A stretch of DNA of 64,000 bases, taken from Candidatus Sulfuritelmatomonas gaucii. GTDB taxonomy: Bacteria; Acidobacteriota; Terriglobia; Terriglobales; Acidobacteriaceae. A model generated the notes under the pieces. The model ran no database searches. It was not told the origin of the DNA and was given only the letters and a program-made list of their open reading frames with translations. The stretch is from NCBI GenBank assembly GCA_900290245.1, contig OKRB01000086.1, positions 57,868-121,867 on the forward strand. Reading direction: 5' to 3'. The position numbers and the translations under genes are program-made. Shown piece by piece: positions 8,790 through 17,067 of the stretch. Position 1 is the first letter of the stretch. The number at the start of each line of letters is the position of its first letter.

Positions 8790-9634
8790 CGACAGAAACA
8801 CCAACCTCAGCTCCAACCATCGGCGTCTTCGATTCCGGCTTTGGCGGGCTCACTGTCCTGCGCGCGCTCATCGAACGCCTGCCGAGCGCACGGTTCGCTT
8901 TCCTGGGCGATACGGCGCGACTGCCCTACGGCTCCAAGTCGCGCCGCACCATTGCGCGCTACGCCGCGCAAAGCGCCCAGTTCCTGGTCCGCGAGCAGGG
9001 GGCGGAGTTCCTCGTCATCGCTTGCAACACGGCCAGCGCGCTGGCGCTTGACGCGATTCAGGAAGCCGTCACGGTTCCCGTGCTGGGCGTGATTGAGCCC
9101 GGCGCCGCCGCCGCGCGCGCGGCATCGCGCACCGGTGATGTGCTCGTGATCGCAACTGAGGCAACGGTCCAGAGCCATGCTTACGCCGCTGCCTGCCAGG
9201 CCCGCGGCCTGCGCGCCATGGAGAAGGCCTGCCCGCTGCTGGTGCCGCTGGTTGAGGAAGGATGGACCGATCATCCCATCACGGAAGAAGTGATCGAGAT
9301 TTATCTGAACGAGTTGCGCGCCGAGGCTGCTGCGCAGGGCATGAATCCTGATACGTTGGTCCTCGGTTGCACACACTATCCGCTGCTGAGGCCGCTGATT
9401 GAGCGCGCTGTGCGGCCGGGACGAACAGTGATCGACTCGGCCGAATCGACAGCCAAGGCTGCGGCTGAGCTTTTCAACGGGCGCACGCATGGTTCGGCAC
9501 CGGGCGGACCTCCCGGAAGACCGACCGAGATTCGCTGCTTCGCCACGGATTCCGTGGAAAAATTCGAGCGGCTCGGCTCACGATTCCTTGGGCGCCCCGT
9601 TGGGCATGTAGAGTTGGTCGACCTCGGCGGCTGA
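8786..9634 (+). CDS. murI: Glutamate racemase
   Basis: 282-residue cytoplasmic enzyme that makes D-glutamate for peptidoglycan. Both catalytic cysteine motifs are present: VIACNTASA (C80) and LGCTHYPLL. The substrate-binding GVFDSGFGGL (D16, S17) is near the N-terminus. Translation starts at GTG 8786, which overlaps the GerM stop as GTGA, with GGAGGG ten bases upstream; the longer in-frame ATG at 8639 lies inside the GerM gene and lacks family similarity. It ends the DUF1015-amidase-gerM-murI run. Confidence 0.95.
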   Translation: MTTETPTSAPTIGVFDSGFGGLTVLRALIERLPSARFAFLGDTARLPYGSKSRRTIARYAAQSAQFLVREQGAEFLVIACNTASALALDAIQEAVTVPVLGVIEPGAAAARAASRTGDVLVIATEATVQSHAYAAACQARGLRAMEKACPLLVPLVEEGWTDHPITEEVIEIYLNELRAEAAAQGMNPDTLVLGCTHYPLLRPLIERAVRPGRTVIDSAESTAKAAAELFNGRTHGSAPGGPPGRPTEIRCFATDSVEKFERLGSRFLGRPVGHVELVDLGG

Positions 9635-9655
9635 AAAGCGTGCCCCGCCCCAGGA

Positions 9656-9716
9656 TGTCATGCTGAGCGCAGCGGGCCGCGTAATTCGCGACCCCCGAAG
9701 TCGAGGGACCTGCATT
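9656..9716 (+). repeat. Dispersed intergenic element (TGTCATNCTGAGCG type)
   Basis: Starts TGTCATGCTGAGCGCAGCG and ends GAAGTCGAGGGACCTGC. It is a degenerate member of the widespread TGTCATCCTGAGCG...GGATCTGC class. Other members in this window, mostly in reverse orientation, are at 24872-24929, 30084-30114, 45599-45641 and 48539-48581. It lies between murI and fabI. Confidence 0.7.
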
Positions 9717-9722
9717 TGCTTA

Positions 9723-9748
9723 TCGTCCCTCGCTCCCTTGCTTCCTGT
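9723..9748. repeat. Degenerate 7/8-bp tandem array (TNGTCCC/TCGCTCCC)
   Basis: TCGTCCC, TCGCTCCC and TTGCTTCC follow one another in the fabI leader, related in sequence to the TNNTCCC array at 18544-18578. The remaining leader to 9884 holds no gene. Confidence 0.5.
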
Positions 9749-9884
9749 TTCAGAAAGGGTGGGAAGGAGGATACATTCGCTTTACGGCCCTGGGATTCGT
9801 CGAAAATCGCTCTGTTATTCTGAAAAATGGCGCGGCTCCGCCGTCTTCCCTTTTGAACCAGAGCTTCGGAGGAACCAACACAGC

Positions 9885-10652
9885 ATGATCAATTTGGCGG
9901 GCAAAACGGCCGTGGTCTTCGGGCTGGCCAATAAGCGGTCGATCGCCTGGGGCATCGCGCAAAAACTCCACGAAGCCGGCGCCACCCTTGCCATCTGTTA
10001 CCAGAACGAACGCATGAAGGCCGAGGCCGAGGACCTGATCAACGATCTCTCCGGCGCCAGCGGCTTCCAGTGCGACGTCTCCAACGACCAGGAGATTGCA
10101 GCCCTCTTCGCCGCGCTGAAAGAAAAGTACGGCACGATCCACATCCTGGTGCATGCCATCGCCTACGCGCCCCCTGAAGACCTGAAAGGGGAGTTCATCA
10201 ACACCAGCCGCGAGGGATTCCGCATCGCTCACGACGTGAGCGTCTACTCGCTCATTGCAGTTGCGCGCGGCGCCGTCCCGTTGATGACCGAGGGCGGCAG
10301 CATCATCACGCTGACGTACTATGCTGCCGAAAAAGTGGTTCCCCACTACAACGTGATGGCGCTGGCCAAAGCTTCGCTTGAATCGGCCGTGCGCTATCTG
10401 GCATTTGAGCTCGGGCCAAAAAACATTCGCGTCAACGCCATCTCCGCCGGTCCGATCAAAACGCTGGCGGCTCGCGGCGTGGGCGCGCTGGGCGAAATGC
10501 TCAAATCGCACGCCGAACGCTCACCGCTGCACCGTAACGTGGATCAGCTGGAAGTGGGCGGCACTGCGCTTTACCTGGCCAGCGATCTGGCCAGCGCAGT
10601 GACCGGCGAGACGTTGTACGTGGATTGCGGCTACAACATCATGGGGTACTGA
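9885..10652 (+). CDS. fabI: Enoyl-[acyl-carrier-protein] reductase (NADH), FabI type
   Basis: 255-residue SDR-fold enzyme for the last reduction of each fatty-acid elongation cycle. The active-site pair is Y155 and K162 in YNVMALAK, the FabI spacing. NAD binding is suggested by TAVVFGLANKRSIAWGIA, and LVHAIAYAPP and ISAGPIKTLAA are further FabI signatures. The ATG at 9885 has CGGAGGAA about 11 bases upstream; longer in-frame extensions lie in repeat DNA. The gene converges on the diguanylate cyclase with only five bases between stops. Confidence 0.96.
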   Translation: MINLAGKTAVVFGLANKRSIAWGIAQKLHEAGATLAICYQNERMKAEAEDLINDLSGASGFQCDVSNDQEIAALFAALKEKYGTIHILVHAIAYAPPEDLKGEFINTSREGFRIAHDVSVYSLIAVARGAVPLMTEGGSIITLTYYAAEKVVPHYNVMALAKASLESAVRYLAFELGPKNIRVNAISAGPIKTLAARGVGALGEMLKSHAERSPLHRNVDQLEVGGTALYLASDLASAVTGETLYVDCGYNIMGY

Positions 10653-10657
10653 TACGC

Positions 10658-11893
10658 TCAGGCCTCGCCGCAGATGGTCTGCACGTACCGGCAGTCGCTT
10701 TTCCCGTTTGTCCGCCTGAATCCTCTACTGATTTCGGGGAGGGCCAACCGCGACGAGATCAGGTTCCGGCCATGTTTCTTGGCCGCGTACATGGCTGCAT
10801 CTGCCCGCTGCAACATGTTTTCCCAGCCGCAGGCCGTGTCAAGTTGAGCTACGCCCGCGCAGACGGTGATCCGGATCGGCCCGCCCTCAAACGGCACTTC
10901 GAGGTCCTCTACAGCCTGGCGCACCCGGTCGGCGATCATCAGAGCCGGCAGCTCGCTTGTGTCCGGCAACAGTACGCCGAACTGTTCGCCCCCGGTGCGC
11001 GCGAGCGAGTCCTGCTTGCGCAGCAGGGATCTGACCCGGCAAACGAGCGCCTGCAAGGCACGATCACCTGCCGCGTGGCCGCGCGTGTCGTTCAATTTCT
11101 TGAAGTTGTCGATGTCGATCACAATCATGCACAGCGCGTGGCCGTAACGCACGCTGCGCGCGGTTTCGCGCTGAGCCGCTTCTTCCATCGACCTGCGATT
11201 GAGGGCTCCGGTCAACGGGTCGGTGCGCGCCTGCTCGGCAAGCTCACGTTGCAGCTCCGTGACCAGGAACCACAGCTCGCACATCACCATTACGGTGGCG
11301 AAGAACGCCGCAGTAGCAAGGGAATAAACCCATTGCGGATCAGAGTGGGCGTTGACCGTTTCATGCGGGTGCATGTACCGCAGGTTGGTGAGGACTGCGC
11401 GGTACGCCGCCACGGTCATTTGCGATGCGACAACCGCAGCCGAAACGCGCGACACCGCGAGGAATGGCGCCCTGCCATGCTTCCACAGCATCCACGAAGA
11501 GACGCCGCACACGACCACAAACGGGATGTTGGCGATGTTGGCCGAGCATTGGATCTTGAATGGAAACATCACCCCGTAAACCGCCAAAACCACCCCAATC
11601 CCGATCCACGGCCAGCGGTTGCGCATCGATGTGCGCACGAGAAACCAGCGCAGGCCCATCCACTGCAGCATGATCGAGACGAGATAAAGCTCGCTGACGG
11701 TGAAGCTGCCCAACACCGCAGGCACTTTGCCCTCGAGCCCTTGCAGGATGAGCTTGGCTAATCCCACAGCCTGCGCGCCGGCGAACCAGCGCATTCCGGT
11801 CACGCGGCGGTTGTAACAGGCAAGGATGCCGATGCATACCGTGAACACGGTGACCGAGGCGATATTCGTAAAGAAAAAAGTCCCGTAATCCAT
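10658..11893 (-). CDS. Membrane diguanylate cyclase with GGEQF variant active site
   Basis: 411 residues. About six hydrophobic segments (residues ~8-26, 60-80, 95-112, 122-138, 150-168, 190-212) form an unclassified membrane sensor, followed by a GGDEF domain (residues ~222-380). The signature reads GGEQF at 301-305 instead of GG[DE]EF. Metal-binding aspartates in VIDIDNFKKLND (D260, D262) are intact, and an RxxD inhibitory site (RKQD, 292-295) sits five residues before it. Activity is therefore plausible but not assured. About 20 residues extend past the domain. No partner gene is adjacent. Confidence 0.88.
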   Translation of the reverse strand: MDYGTFFFTNIASVTVFTVCIGILACYNRRVTGMRWFAGAQAVGLAKLILQGLEGKVPAVLGSFTVSELYLVSIMLQWMGLRWFLVRTSMRNRWPWIGIGVVLAVYGVMFPFKIQCSANIANIPFVVVCGVSSWMLWKHGRAPFLAVSRVSAAVVASQMTVAAYRAVLTNLRYMHPHETVNAHSDPQWVYSLATAAFFATVMVMCELWFLVTELQRELAEQARTDPLTGALNRRSMEEAAQRETARSVRYGHALCMIVIDIDNFKKLNDTRGHAAGDRALQALVCRVRSLLRKQDSLARTGGEQFGVLLPDTSELPALMIADRVRQAVEDLEVPFEGGPIRITVCAGVAQLDTACGWENMLQRADAAMYAAKKHGRNLISSRLALPEISRGFRRTNGKSDCRYVQTICGEA

Positions 11894-12067
11894 TTCGTGA
11901 CGCGATTCGGCAGGGATTCACCTTCGTCCCCCGATGTATCGGCAGAAAATTCTTTTTGATCACGGGGCCATTTTCGAAACACGCTGTAGCGGGTTTCCAA
12001 TTGGAACGGCAATTGGCGTGCGGAATGCGCCCGTAGAATCGCGGCCGATTCGCCCTGGCCGCTGCGG

Positions 12068-13072
12068 TCACATGGCGTGGATTTCCGCCCACACCGCAGC
12101 CTCTACCGGCAGGCCGAGCTTCACGTTCTCCGCGCGTGTGCGCAGCGTTTGCTCGCCGGGATAGCGCACTTTCACCTGGTGCGCGGCAGCCGGGCAGTTC
12201 TCGAGCGAAGCCACGATCTCATCGGCGATCTGCGCGGCTCGTGGTGCCGGCCCGAATGCCTCGGGGTTCAAGGTCACAAACATCTGTGACACGCTCGTTT
12301 CGAGCAACGGGTCGGCGGGAATCTGGTGCGTGGCCTCGCCCAGCGACATCATGGCGGCGATCATGTCGAGCACGACAGAAAGCCCCGATCCCTTCCAGTA
12401 GCCGATGGGCAGCGGCCGCCACGATTGTTCAATGGCGGCAGGGTCGCGCGTGAGGTTGCCGTCGGCGTCGAATCCTCCATCGACGGGCAGCATCTGGCCG
12501 CGCTTCTTATAGCTTTCGAGCGTGCCGTAGGAGAACTGCGACATGGCCATATCGAGCACGACAGGGCCTGTGGCGCGCGGCACGGCGATCACCAGCGGAT
12601 TGTTGCCGATCACCGGCTCTGCTCCACCCCACGGCGGCAGGTTGGGCATGGTGTTCGTCCAGCAGATGCCGATCACACCGGCCTCGGCGGCCTGCCAGCC
12701 GTAGGTTCCGGCGCGCATCCAGTGGTTGGTGTTGGCCAGCGCGACGCAGCCGATTCCGTGCTCGCGGCTAAGTGCGATCGCCCGCTCCATCGCGGCCAGC
12801 GCGTTCAGATTGCCCGGGCCTCGATGGCCGTCCCAGCGCTCCAGCGCTCCAAAGCGTGCCACAACTTCGGGCTCCGCAGCGGGATCGACGCGCCCATTGC
12901 GAATGGTGGTCACAAACCGAGGGAAACGATTAATGCCGTGCGTGTAGACGCTGTCGCGCGTGGTCTCGGCAAAGAGCCGCGCGCAAGTATCCGCGCGATG
13001 GGCAGCGAAGCCGAGCTTGCGCAGAACGGCGGCGAGCGTTTGCTGCACTTCTTCGAATGGAATGCGATTCAT
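12068..13072 (-). CDS. dlgD: 2,3-diketo-L-gulonate reductase (Ldh_2 family)
   Basis: 334-residue NAD(P)H-dependent oxidoreductase of the malate/L-lactate dehydrogenase (Ldh_2) family. It resembles E. coli YiaK (DlgD) closely by eye: VYTHGINRFPRF (catalytic His), LANTNHWMRAGTYGWQAAE, GICWTNT, PWGGAEPVIGNNPL, LPVDGGFDADGNLTRDP and GYWKGSGLS all have direct YiaK counterparts. In E. coli the enzyme acts in L-ascorbate/2,3-diketogulonate catabolism. No other yia/ula-type genes are nearby, so the physiological substrate is uncertain. It lies 102 bp downstream of tsaE on the same strand; a GCGGCC/GGCCGC hairpin (12041-12062) follows its stop without a U tract. Confidence 0.9.
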   Translation of the reverse strand: MNRIPFEEVQQTLAAVLRKLGFAAHRADTCARLFAETTRDSVYTHGINRFPRFVTTIRNGRVDPAAEPEVVARFGALERWDGHRGPGNLNALAAMERAIALSREHGIGCVALANTNHWMRAGTYGWQAAEAGVIGICWTNTMPNLPPWGGAEPVIGNNPLVIAVPRATGPVVLDMAMSQFSYGTLESYKKRGQMLPVDGGFDADGNLTRDPAAIEQSWRPLPIGYWKGSGLSVVLDMIAAMMSLGEATHQIPADPLLETSVSQMFVTLNPEAFGPAPRAAQIADEIVASLENCPAAAHQVKVRYPGEQTLRTRAENVKLGLPVEAAVWAEIHAM

Positions 13073-13174
13073 TGGCTCTGCAATGAGATTAAAGCAGCGT
13101 GCCTGGTGAGTCTTGATGGTGATCGACCTGCAGAATCTCTAGCTCCGCTAACTCCGCCAGCCCCGCGAACGCCG

Positions 13175-13648
13175 CTATTCTTTCAGCGTCACCGTGATCT
13201 TGCGCGCATCGCCGCCCTCTGAGGCGATCACAATTTCGCCTGTCGCCCGCTTGCGGATGCTCTTGAACTTCTCGCCCCACTCCACAATGACCAGCGCGTC
13301 GGGTGTGAGCAGATCGTCGAGGCCCAGCGTTTCCAGCTGGCGCTCGCTTTCCAGGCGATAGACATCCAGGTGATAGAGCTTGACAGGCTTGCCGTTGCGC
13401 GAGCCCAAATACTCGTGCATCAGCGTGAACGTGGGGCTGGTGACCTCGTCGGGCTCGGCCGCGTCAAGCGCCTGCGCGATGCCTTTCACCAGTGTCGTCT
13501 TGCCGGTGCCGAGCTCGCCGCTCAACAGTAAAAACTGCGGCGGCTCAAGCAATTTGACGAGCTTGCGGCCGACGGCAACGGTGTCGGCGCCACTTTGCGT
13601 CGTGAACTCGCGGATCCTGCCTTCCGCAGTCGCCGTGGAACTGGTCAT
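13175..13648 (-). CDS. tsaE: tRNA t6A biosynthesis ATPase TsaE
   Basis: 157-residue P-loop ATPase needed for t6A synthesis with TsaB and TsaD. The Walker A motif GELGTGKTT is at residues 44-52, followed by SPTFTLMHEY and the KLYHLDVYRLE segment containing conserved acidic residues. EWGEKF near the C-terminus is a TsaE hallmark. The ATG at 13648 has GAGG upstream and overlaps the nnr stop by four bases (ATGA). The nnr-tsaE order is common in bacteria. Confidence 0.95.
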   Translation of the reverse strand: MTSSTATAEGRIREFTTQSGADTVAVGRKLVKLLEPPQFLLLSGELGTGKTTLVKGIAQALDAAEPDEVTSPTFTLMHEYLGSRNGKPVKLYHLDVYRLESERQLETLGLDDLLTPDALVIVEWGEKFKSIRKRATGEIVIASEGGDARKITVTLKE

Positions 13649-15362
13649 TGCTCGGCCCTCATCGAGGATTGTCGCACGCAGTTCGAGCCCGCTGAACGCG
13701 GAAACTCGCCTGCCGCGTGCAATGCCCCCTGCAACCAAACATAACCCTTTTGGGCACCGCTCGAAAAGCGGTGGGCATGCGAAGAAAACGCCTGCGCGAG
13801 CTTTGCCAGGCAATCCGTAGCCAGAAGCGTGTGTTCATCGCCATCGCGTACCGCCAGATCCGCGGCCAGCCCGTGCAGATAAACGGCCGCCTCTACAGCG
13901 CGCGGCACGTCGTCTGGATACTGCGCCAGCAGCCCTGCGATGAGCCCGGTAAGCAAATCGCCGCTGCCGCCCTTGGCCATGCCGGGGTTGCCGGTTGTAT
14001 TGACGGCGACCCGGCCATCGGGATGCGCTATCAGCGTGAGTGCGCCCTTCAGCACGAGCGTCACGCCGAAGCGCTGGGCGAAAATGCGTGCCGTTTCGAG
14101 GCGATTGGCCTGGACTTCGGCAACGGTGGCTCCAACCAGCCGCGCCATTTCGCCCGGGTGGGGCGTGAGCACGACGGTACGCCCGCCTTTGCGCGACAAC
14201 TTGGCCAGCAACGCCTGCTTGCGGGCAAGAATGTTCAAGGCATCGGCGTCAATCACAGCCGGAATCTGGGTGCAAGACAAAAATTCAGTAGTGAATTGGA
14301 CTGTGCCACGGCTTTGCCCGATGCCGGGGCCGATGGCGAGCACAGTTATTCCCGCGGTCAGCGCAGCAATCTTTTTGGGAGCAAAATTGTTCGCAGAGAT
14401 CTCGCCGGCCGCCGAAGCGGCGAGCGGCCATGTCATCAGCTCAGGCGCAAATTGCGCGACGATGGGCAGCGCAGGCGCGGGAACCGCAGCGGTCACCAGA
14501 CCTGCTCCCGAACGCAAGGCTGCCAGAGACGTCATGGCGGGCGCGCCGGCTTTGCCACCGGCAGTGCCGAAGGTTCCGCCCACTACCAGCACGTGCCCGA
14601 AGTTCCCCTTGTTCGCGGCAGCCGCGCGCGGAGCTTGCGCAAGCTCGAGCGAGGAGCCGGCCCAATCAATTCCGAGAGTCGACACGATCGCCGCATCCGG
14701 CGAGCCGATGCCGGCGAGCCGATGGGGGCGACGACGATGGGCTGATCCCAGCGGCGGGTCAGTTGCCCGAAGACATGCGCCGGCTTGGGCGCAGTGAAAG
14801 TGACGACAGCATCGGCAGGAAAGACCGGCCCGTCCACTGTGGCGCTGGTTTCGTCGGCCGGCCAACCGGAAGGCAGATCGACCGCCAGAACGGGCGCACG
14901 GCTCGGACGCAACCACTCGAGCGCCGCTACCGCCAGCCCTTTCATCGGCGGTTTGAATCCTGTGCCCAGCACCGCATCCACAATCAGATCGGTATCGAGC
15001 GCGTCGTTGTGCCGAACGAGATCCGCAGGCGCAGCGATGACGTGAGCGCGGCCCTGCATGGGGCTCGTCAGCTCGCGCCAGGCGTGCGCCGCGTCGCCCT
15101 TCAGTTCTTCAGGCGCGCCCAGAAGCAGGGTGGTCACATCGAGGCCGGCTTCGACGAGCAGGCGCGCGGTCATCATGCCGTCGCCGCCGTTGTTGCCGCG
15201 GCCGCACAGCACTGTGACGCGCCGCTCATGCGGGAAGTATTGCTGAGCGAAGGTTGCCACGGCAGAAGAGGCCGCGCGCATCAACAGAATCGACGGAACG
15301 CCAAACCGCTCCGTGGTGGCGCGGTCGCAGGCCTGCATCTCGGCTGCGGAGAGGACGTGCAT
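13645..15362 (-). pseudogene. nnr: Bifunctional NAD(P)HX epimerase/dehydratase Nnr, frameshifted between domains
   Basis: Repairs hydrated NAD(P)H. The N-terminal epimerase (YjeF_N, starting MHVLSAAEMQACDRATTERFG, with GRGNNGGDGMMTARLL) reads from 15362 to about 14724. The C-terminal ADP-dependent dehydratase (KGNFGHVLVVGGT, LTPHPGEMARLVG, GMAKGGSGDLLTGLIAGLLAQ) reads from about 14700 to 13645 in another frame. The break is an exact 14-bp tandem duplication at 14697-14724; deleting one copy restores ...VVAPIGSPDAAIVSTLGID... with no other change. Both halves otherwise look intact. A GTG at about 14684 could restart the dehydratase but lacks a clear ribosome site. Sequencing or assembly error is possible. 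Confidence 0.85.
14697..14724. repeat. 14-bp tandem duplication inside nnr
   Basis: Two perfect head-to-tail copies of CCGGCGAGCCGATG (14697-14710 and 14711-14724). The extra 14 bases shift the reading frame and separate the two Nnr domains. Confidence 0.95.
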
Positions 15363-15383
15363 CGCCTACATGGTACAAGACGG

Positions 15384-15411
15384 GCGAGGGGTCAGGGATC
15401 AGGTTTCAGTC
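15384..15411. repeat. Four-unit 7-bp array (NTCAGGG)
   Basis: GCGAGGG, GTCAGGG, ATCAGGT and TTCAGTC follow in 7-base register in the nnr 5' leader, 22 bases upstream of its ATG. Confidence 0.6.
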
Positions 15412-15470
15412 AACAATGGACAGAGAGAGAGGCATCGCGCGCGCGCCGGAAAGCGTGAGCCAATTCCGGC

Positions 15471-16571
15471 TTACCGCACCAACCGCGCCTGCAGAATGGA
15501 GTGGGAGCTGTAACGGGTGAGGGTGCAGATGCCGGTCTTTTCGCAGCGGAAATGAATGGCGGAAGGAAAGATCTGCCACTCCGATGACAGTGCTCCGCCG
15601 GCTCCCATCTGAAACTCGTGGCCACTGTTAGTGTCTACGGTTCCGCGCCCGGGATTATCGCCAACGATCACGTCGTCTCCCTCAATGGCTGCAGACAAAT
15701 GCTGGAAATGGACGGCTGACAAGCGCCAGCCGGAGGCGAAACGGGAACTCCGGGAGCCGGTTGCGGAACCTCTTGCAATTCCTTCTCTCGCCTCCTTTTC
15801 CTGTTCGGCCGAGGTGGGGAAGTTGGTGGCGAAATCCCAAGCGGCAATGCGCTGGTACGCCTTGAGCGGACAGGGCAACGGGCCCGACGTGTTGATCTCA
15901 GCAATCTGGCCATCTGAGCCTGCCATGTCGCGGATCGTGTCTCCCGCTGCCGTGGTCTTTGGCATCAGTACCTGCGTTGCATCGGGGCGAGAGCCAGGCT
16001 GCGTGGGACCAGGGAAGTCGATCTCCTTGTCGCAGGCGACCACACCTGAGGCGTCGAGCAGGCGGATCACAACAGAAAGAGGATGTGACGGGTTTTCGGC
16101 GAGGGCCTGAAAGCCGCCGGCATCTTGCTGGTCGACCGGATCGAGATAAAGATCGTACGCGGCCTTGTCTTGCCAGCGAACGATAAGGCGGCCGCTCAGA
16201 CCAGCCTGATCAAATCGGCGATTTCCCAGATCGATGTAGAGAGCCGTGGGCTTCTGTTTGCCGAGCGTGGGGAGGCTGGGAAGAGCGAAAAAAGCGAGCA
16301 CCAAAAGCGCTATGGCCGCCAGGGCGATGGCGCCGATCGTCACAATGCGCAGCAAGGGGGGCGGAGCTGGCTTTGCGGACTGCTGGCCTGGCTGGGCCTC
16401 GGCTGCCGCCACCGCACTGCGGAAAGCGTAAAGCTCGTCGTTTCGGGCCTTGTCCGCCTGGGCATTGGAGACGATCCTGTAGCTGCTGACAGGCGCACCT
16501 GCTTGCGAGCCGCCGGATGCGCCGATATTGGGATCGAGTTGAACTGCTCCGCTCGCCAAGCAAGTCCCCAA
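15471..16571 (-). CDS. Uncharacterised single-pass membrane protein
   Basis: About 366 residues, family not recognised. A hydrophilic N-terminus (~70 residues) is followed by one transmembrane segment (RIVTIGAIALAAIALLVLAFFAL) and a long, presumably periplasmic region. That region has two apparent beta-rich modules: one beginning ALYIDLGNRRFDQAGLSG and a C-terminal one with ASGWRLSAVHFQHLSAAIEGDD and SEWQIFPSAIHFRCEKTGI. Cysteines in VVACDKEI, LPCPLKA and FRCEKTGIC could form disulfides. The start is uncertain: an in-frame stop lies three codons upstream of TTG 16571, no good ATG or GTG is close, and the ribosome site is poor. Confidence 0.6.
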   Translation of the reverse strand: MGTCLASGAVQLDPNIGASGGSQAGAPVSSYRIVSNAQADKARNDELYAFRSAVAAAEAQPGQQSAKPAPPPLLRIVTIGAIALAAIALLVLAFFALPSLPTLGKQKPTALYIDLGNRRFDQAGLSGRLIVRWQDKAAYDLYLDPVDQQDAGGFQALAENPSHPLSVVIRLLDASGVVACDKEIDFPGPTQPGSRPDATQVLMPKTTAAGDTIRDMAGSDGQIAEINTSGPLPCPLKAYQRIAAWDFATNFPTSAEQEKEAREGIARGSATGSRSSRFASGWRLSAVHFQHLSAAIEGDDVIVGDNPGRGTVDTNSGHEFQMGAGGALSSEWQIFPSAIHFRCEKTGICTLTRYSSHSILQARLVR

Positions 16572-17067
16572 TTCCGCGGTTTATATCAAGGTCAGTGTGC
16601 TTCTGCCAATACGCATCTTTCAGGGCCGCCGTACCTGACAGTTGATTCCCCCGAAGCTCCGCTCCGGCTCTGCAGCTGGAGAGCAAGCCCGGGCAATCTT
16701 AGCCATTGAATCATGCGTCGCACGGTACTGCAATAACCACTCTGTGTCATTTGGTAACCAGGTTACTCGCGCGGGATGGAGCCCCATCGCCCTGAGCCAG
16801 ACACGCATCGAGTCGGCAAAGTTTTTATAAGCTAATTATTTTCATACGCTTAGCTTCAGAATCAGCCTTAAAGGAAATACCAACCTGCGCGGCGCCGAGT
16901 CAACAACAGCCAAGCGCTCAGGCAAAAAAGCTCCGGCAGAAAGCAAGGCCGGGCGATCGAGCCGTCTGCCCATCTCGCAACACCGGTACAGAGGAAGCGC
17001 CGAGGGGCGCGGAAAAACAACCTCCGGGGAAACTGGAGAAGCCTCCGAGAAATCAATGGCCGAAAAA
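16572..17067. other. 496-bp intergenic region, no gene found
   Basis: No reading frame here shows coding character. It should hold the promoter of the minus-strand membrane protein. The only structure seen is an inverted repeat AAGCTAA (16829-16835) and TTAGCTT (16850-16856) with a 14-base spacer in an AT-rich patch, which could be an operator. A run of purine-rich DNA (16860-17060) leads up to the mntH stop. Confidence 0.5.

Noticed and set aside
14600-14760. Programmed ribosomal frameshift in nnr
   Set aside because: No slippery heptamer or downstream pseudoknot is visible, and the shift is fully explained by a 14-bp tandem duplication.
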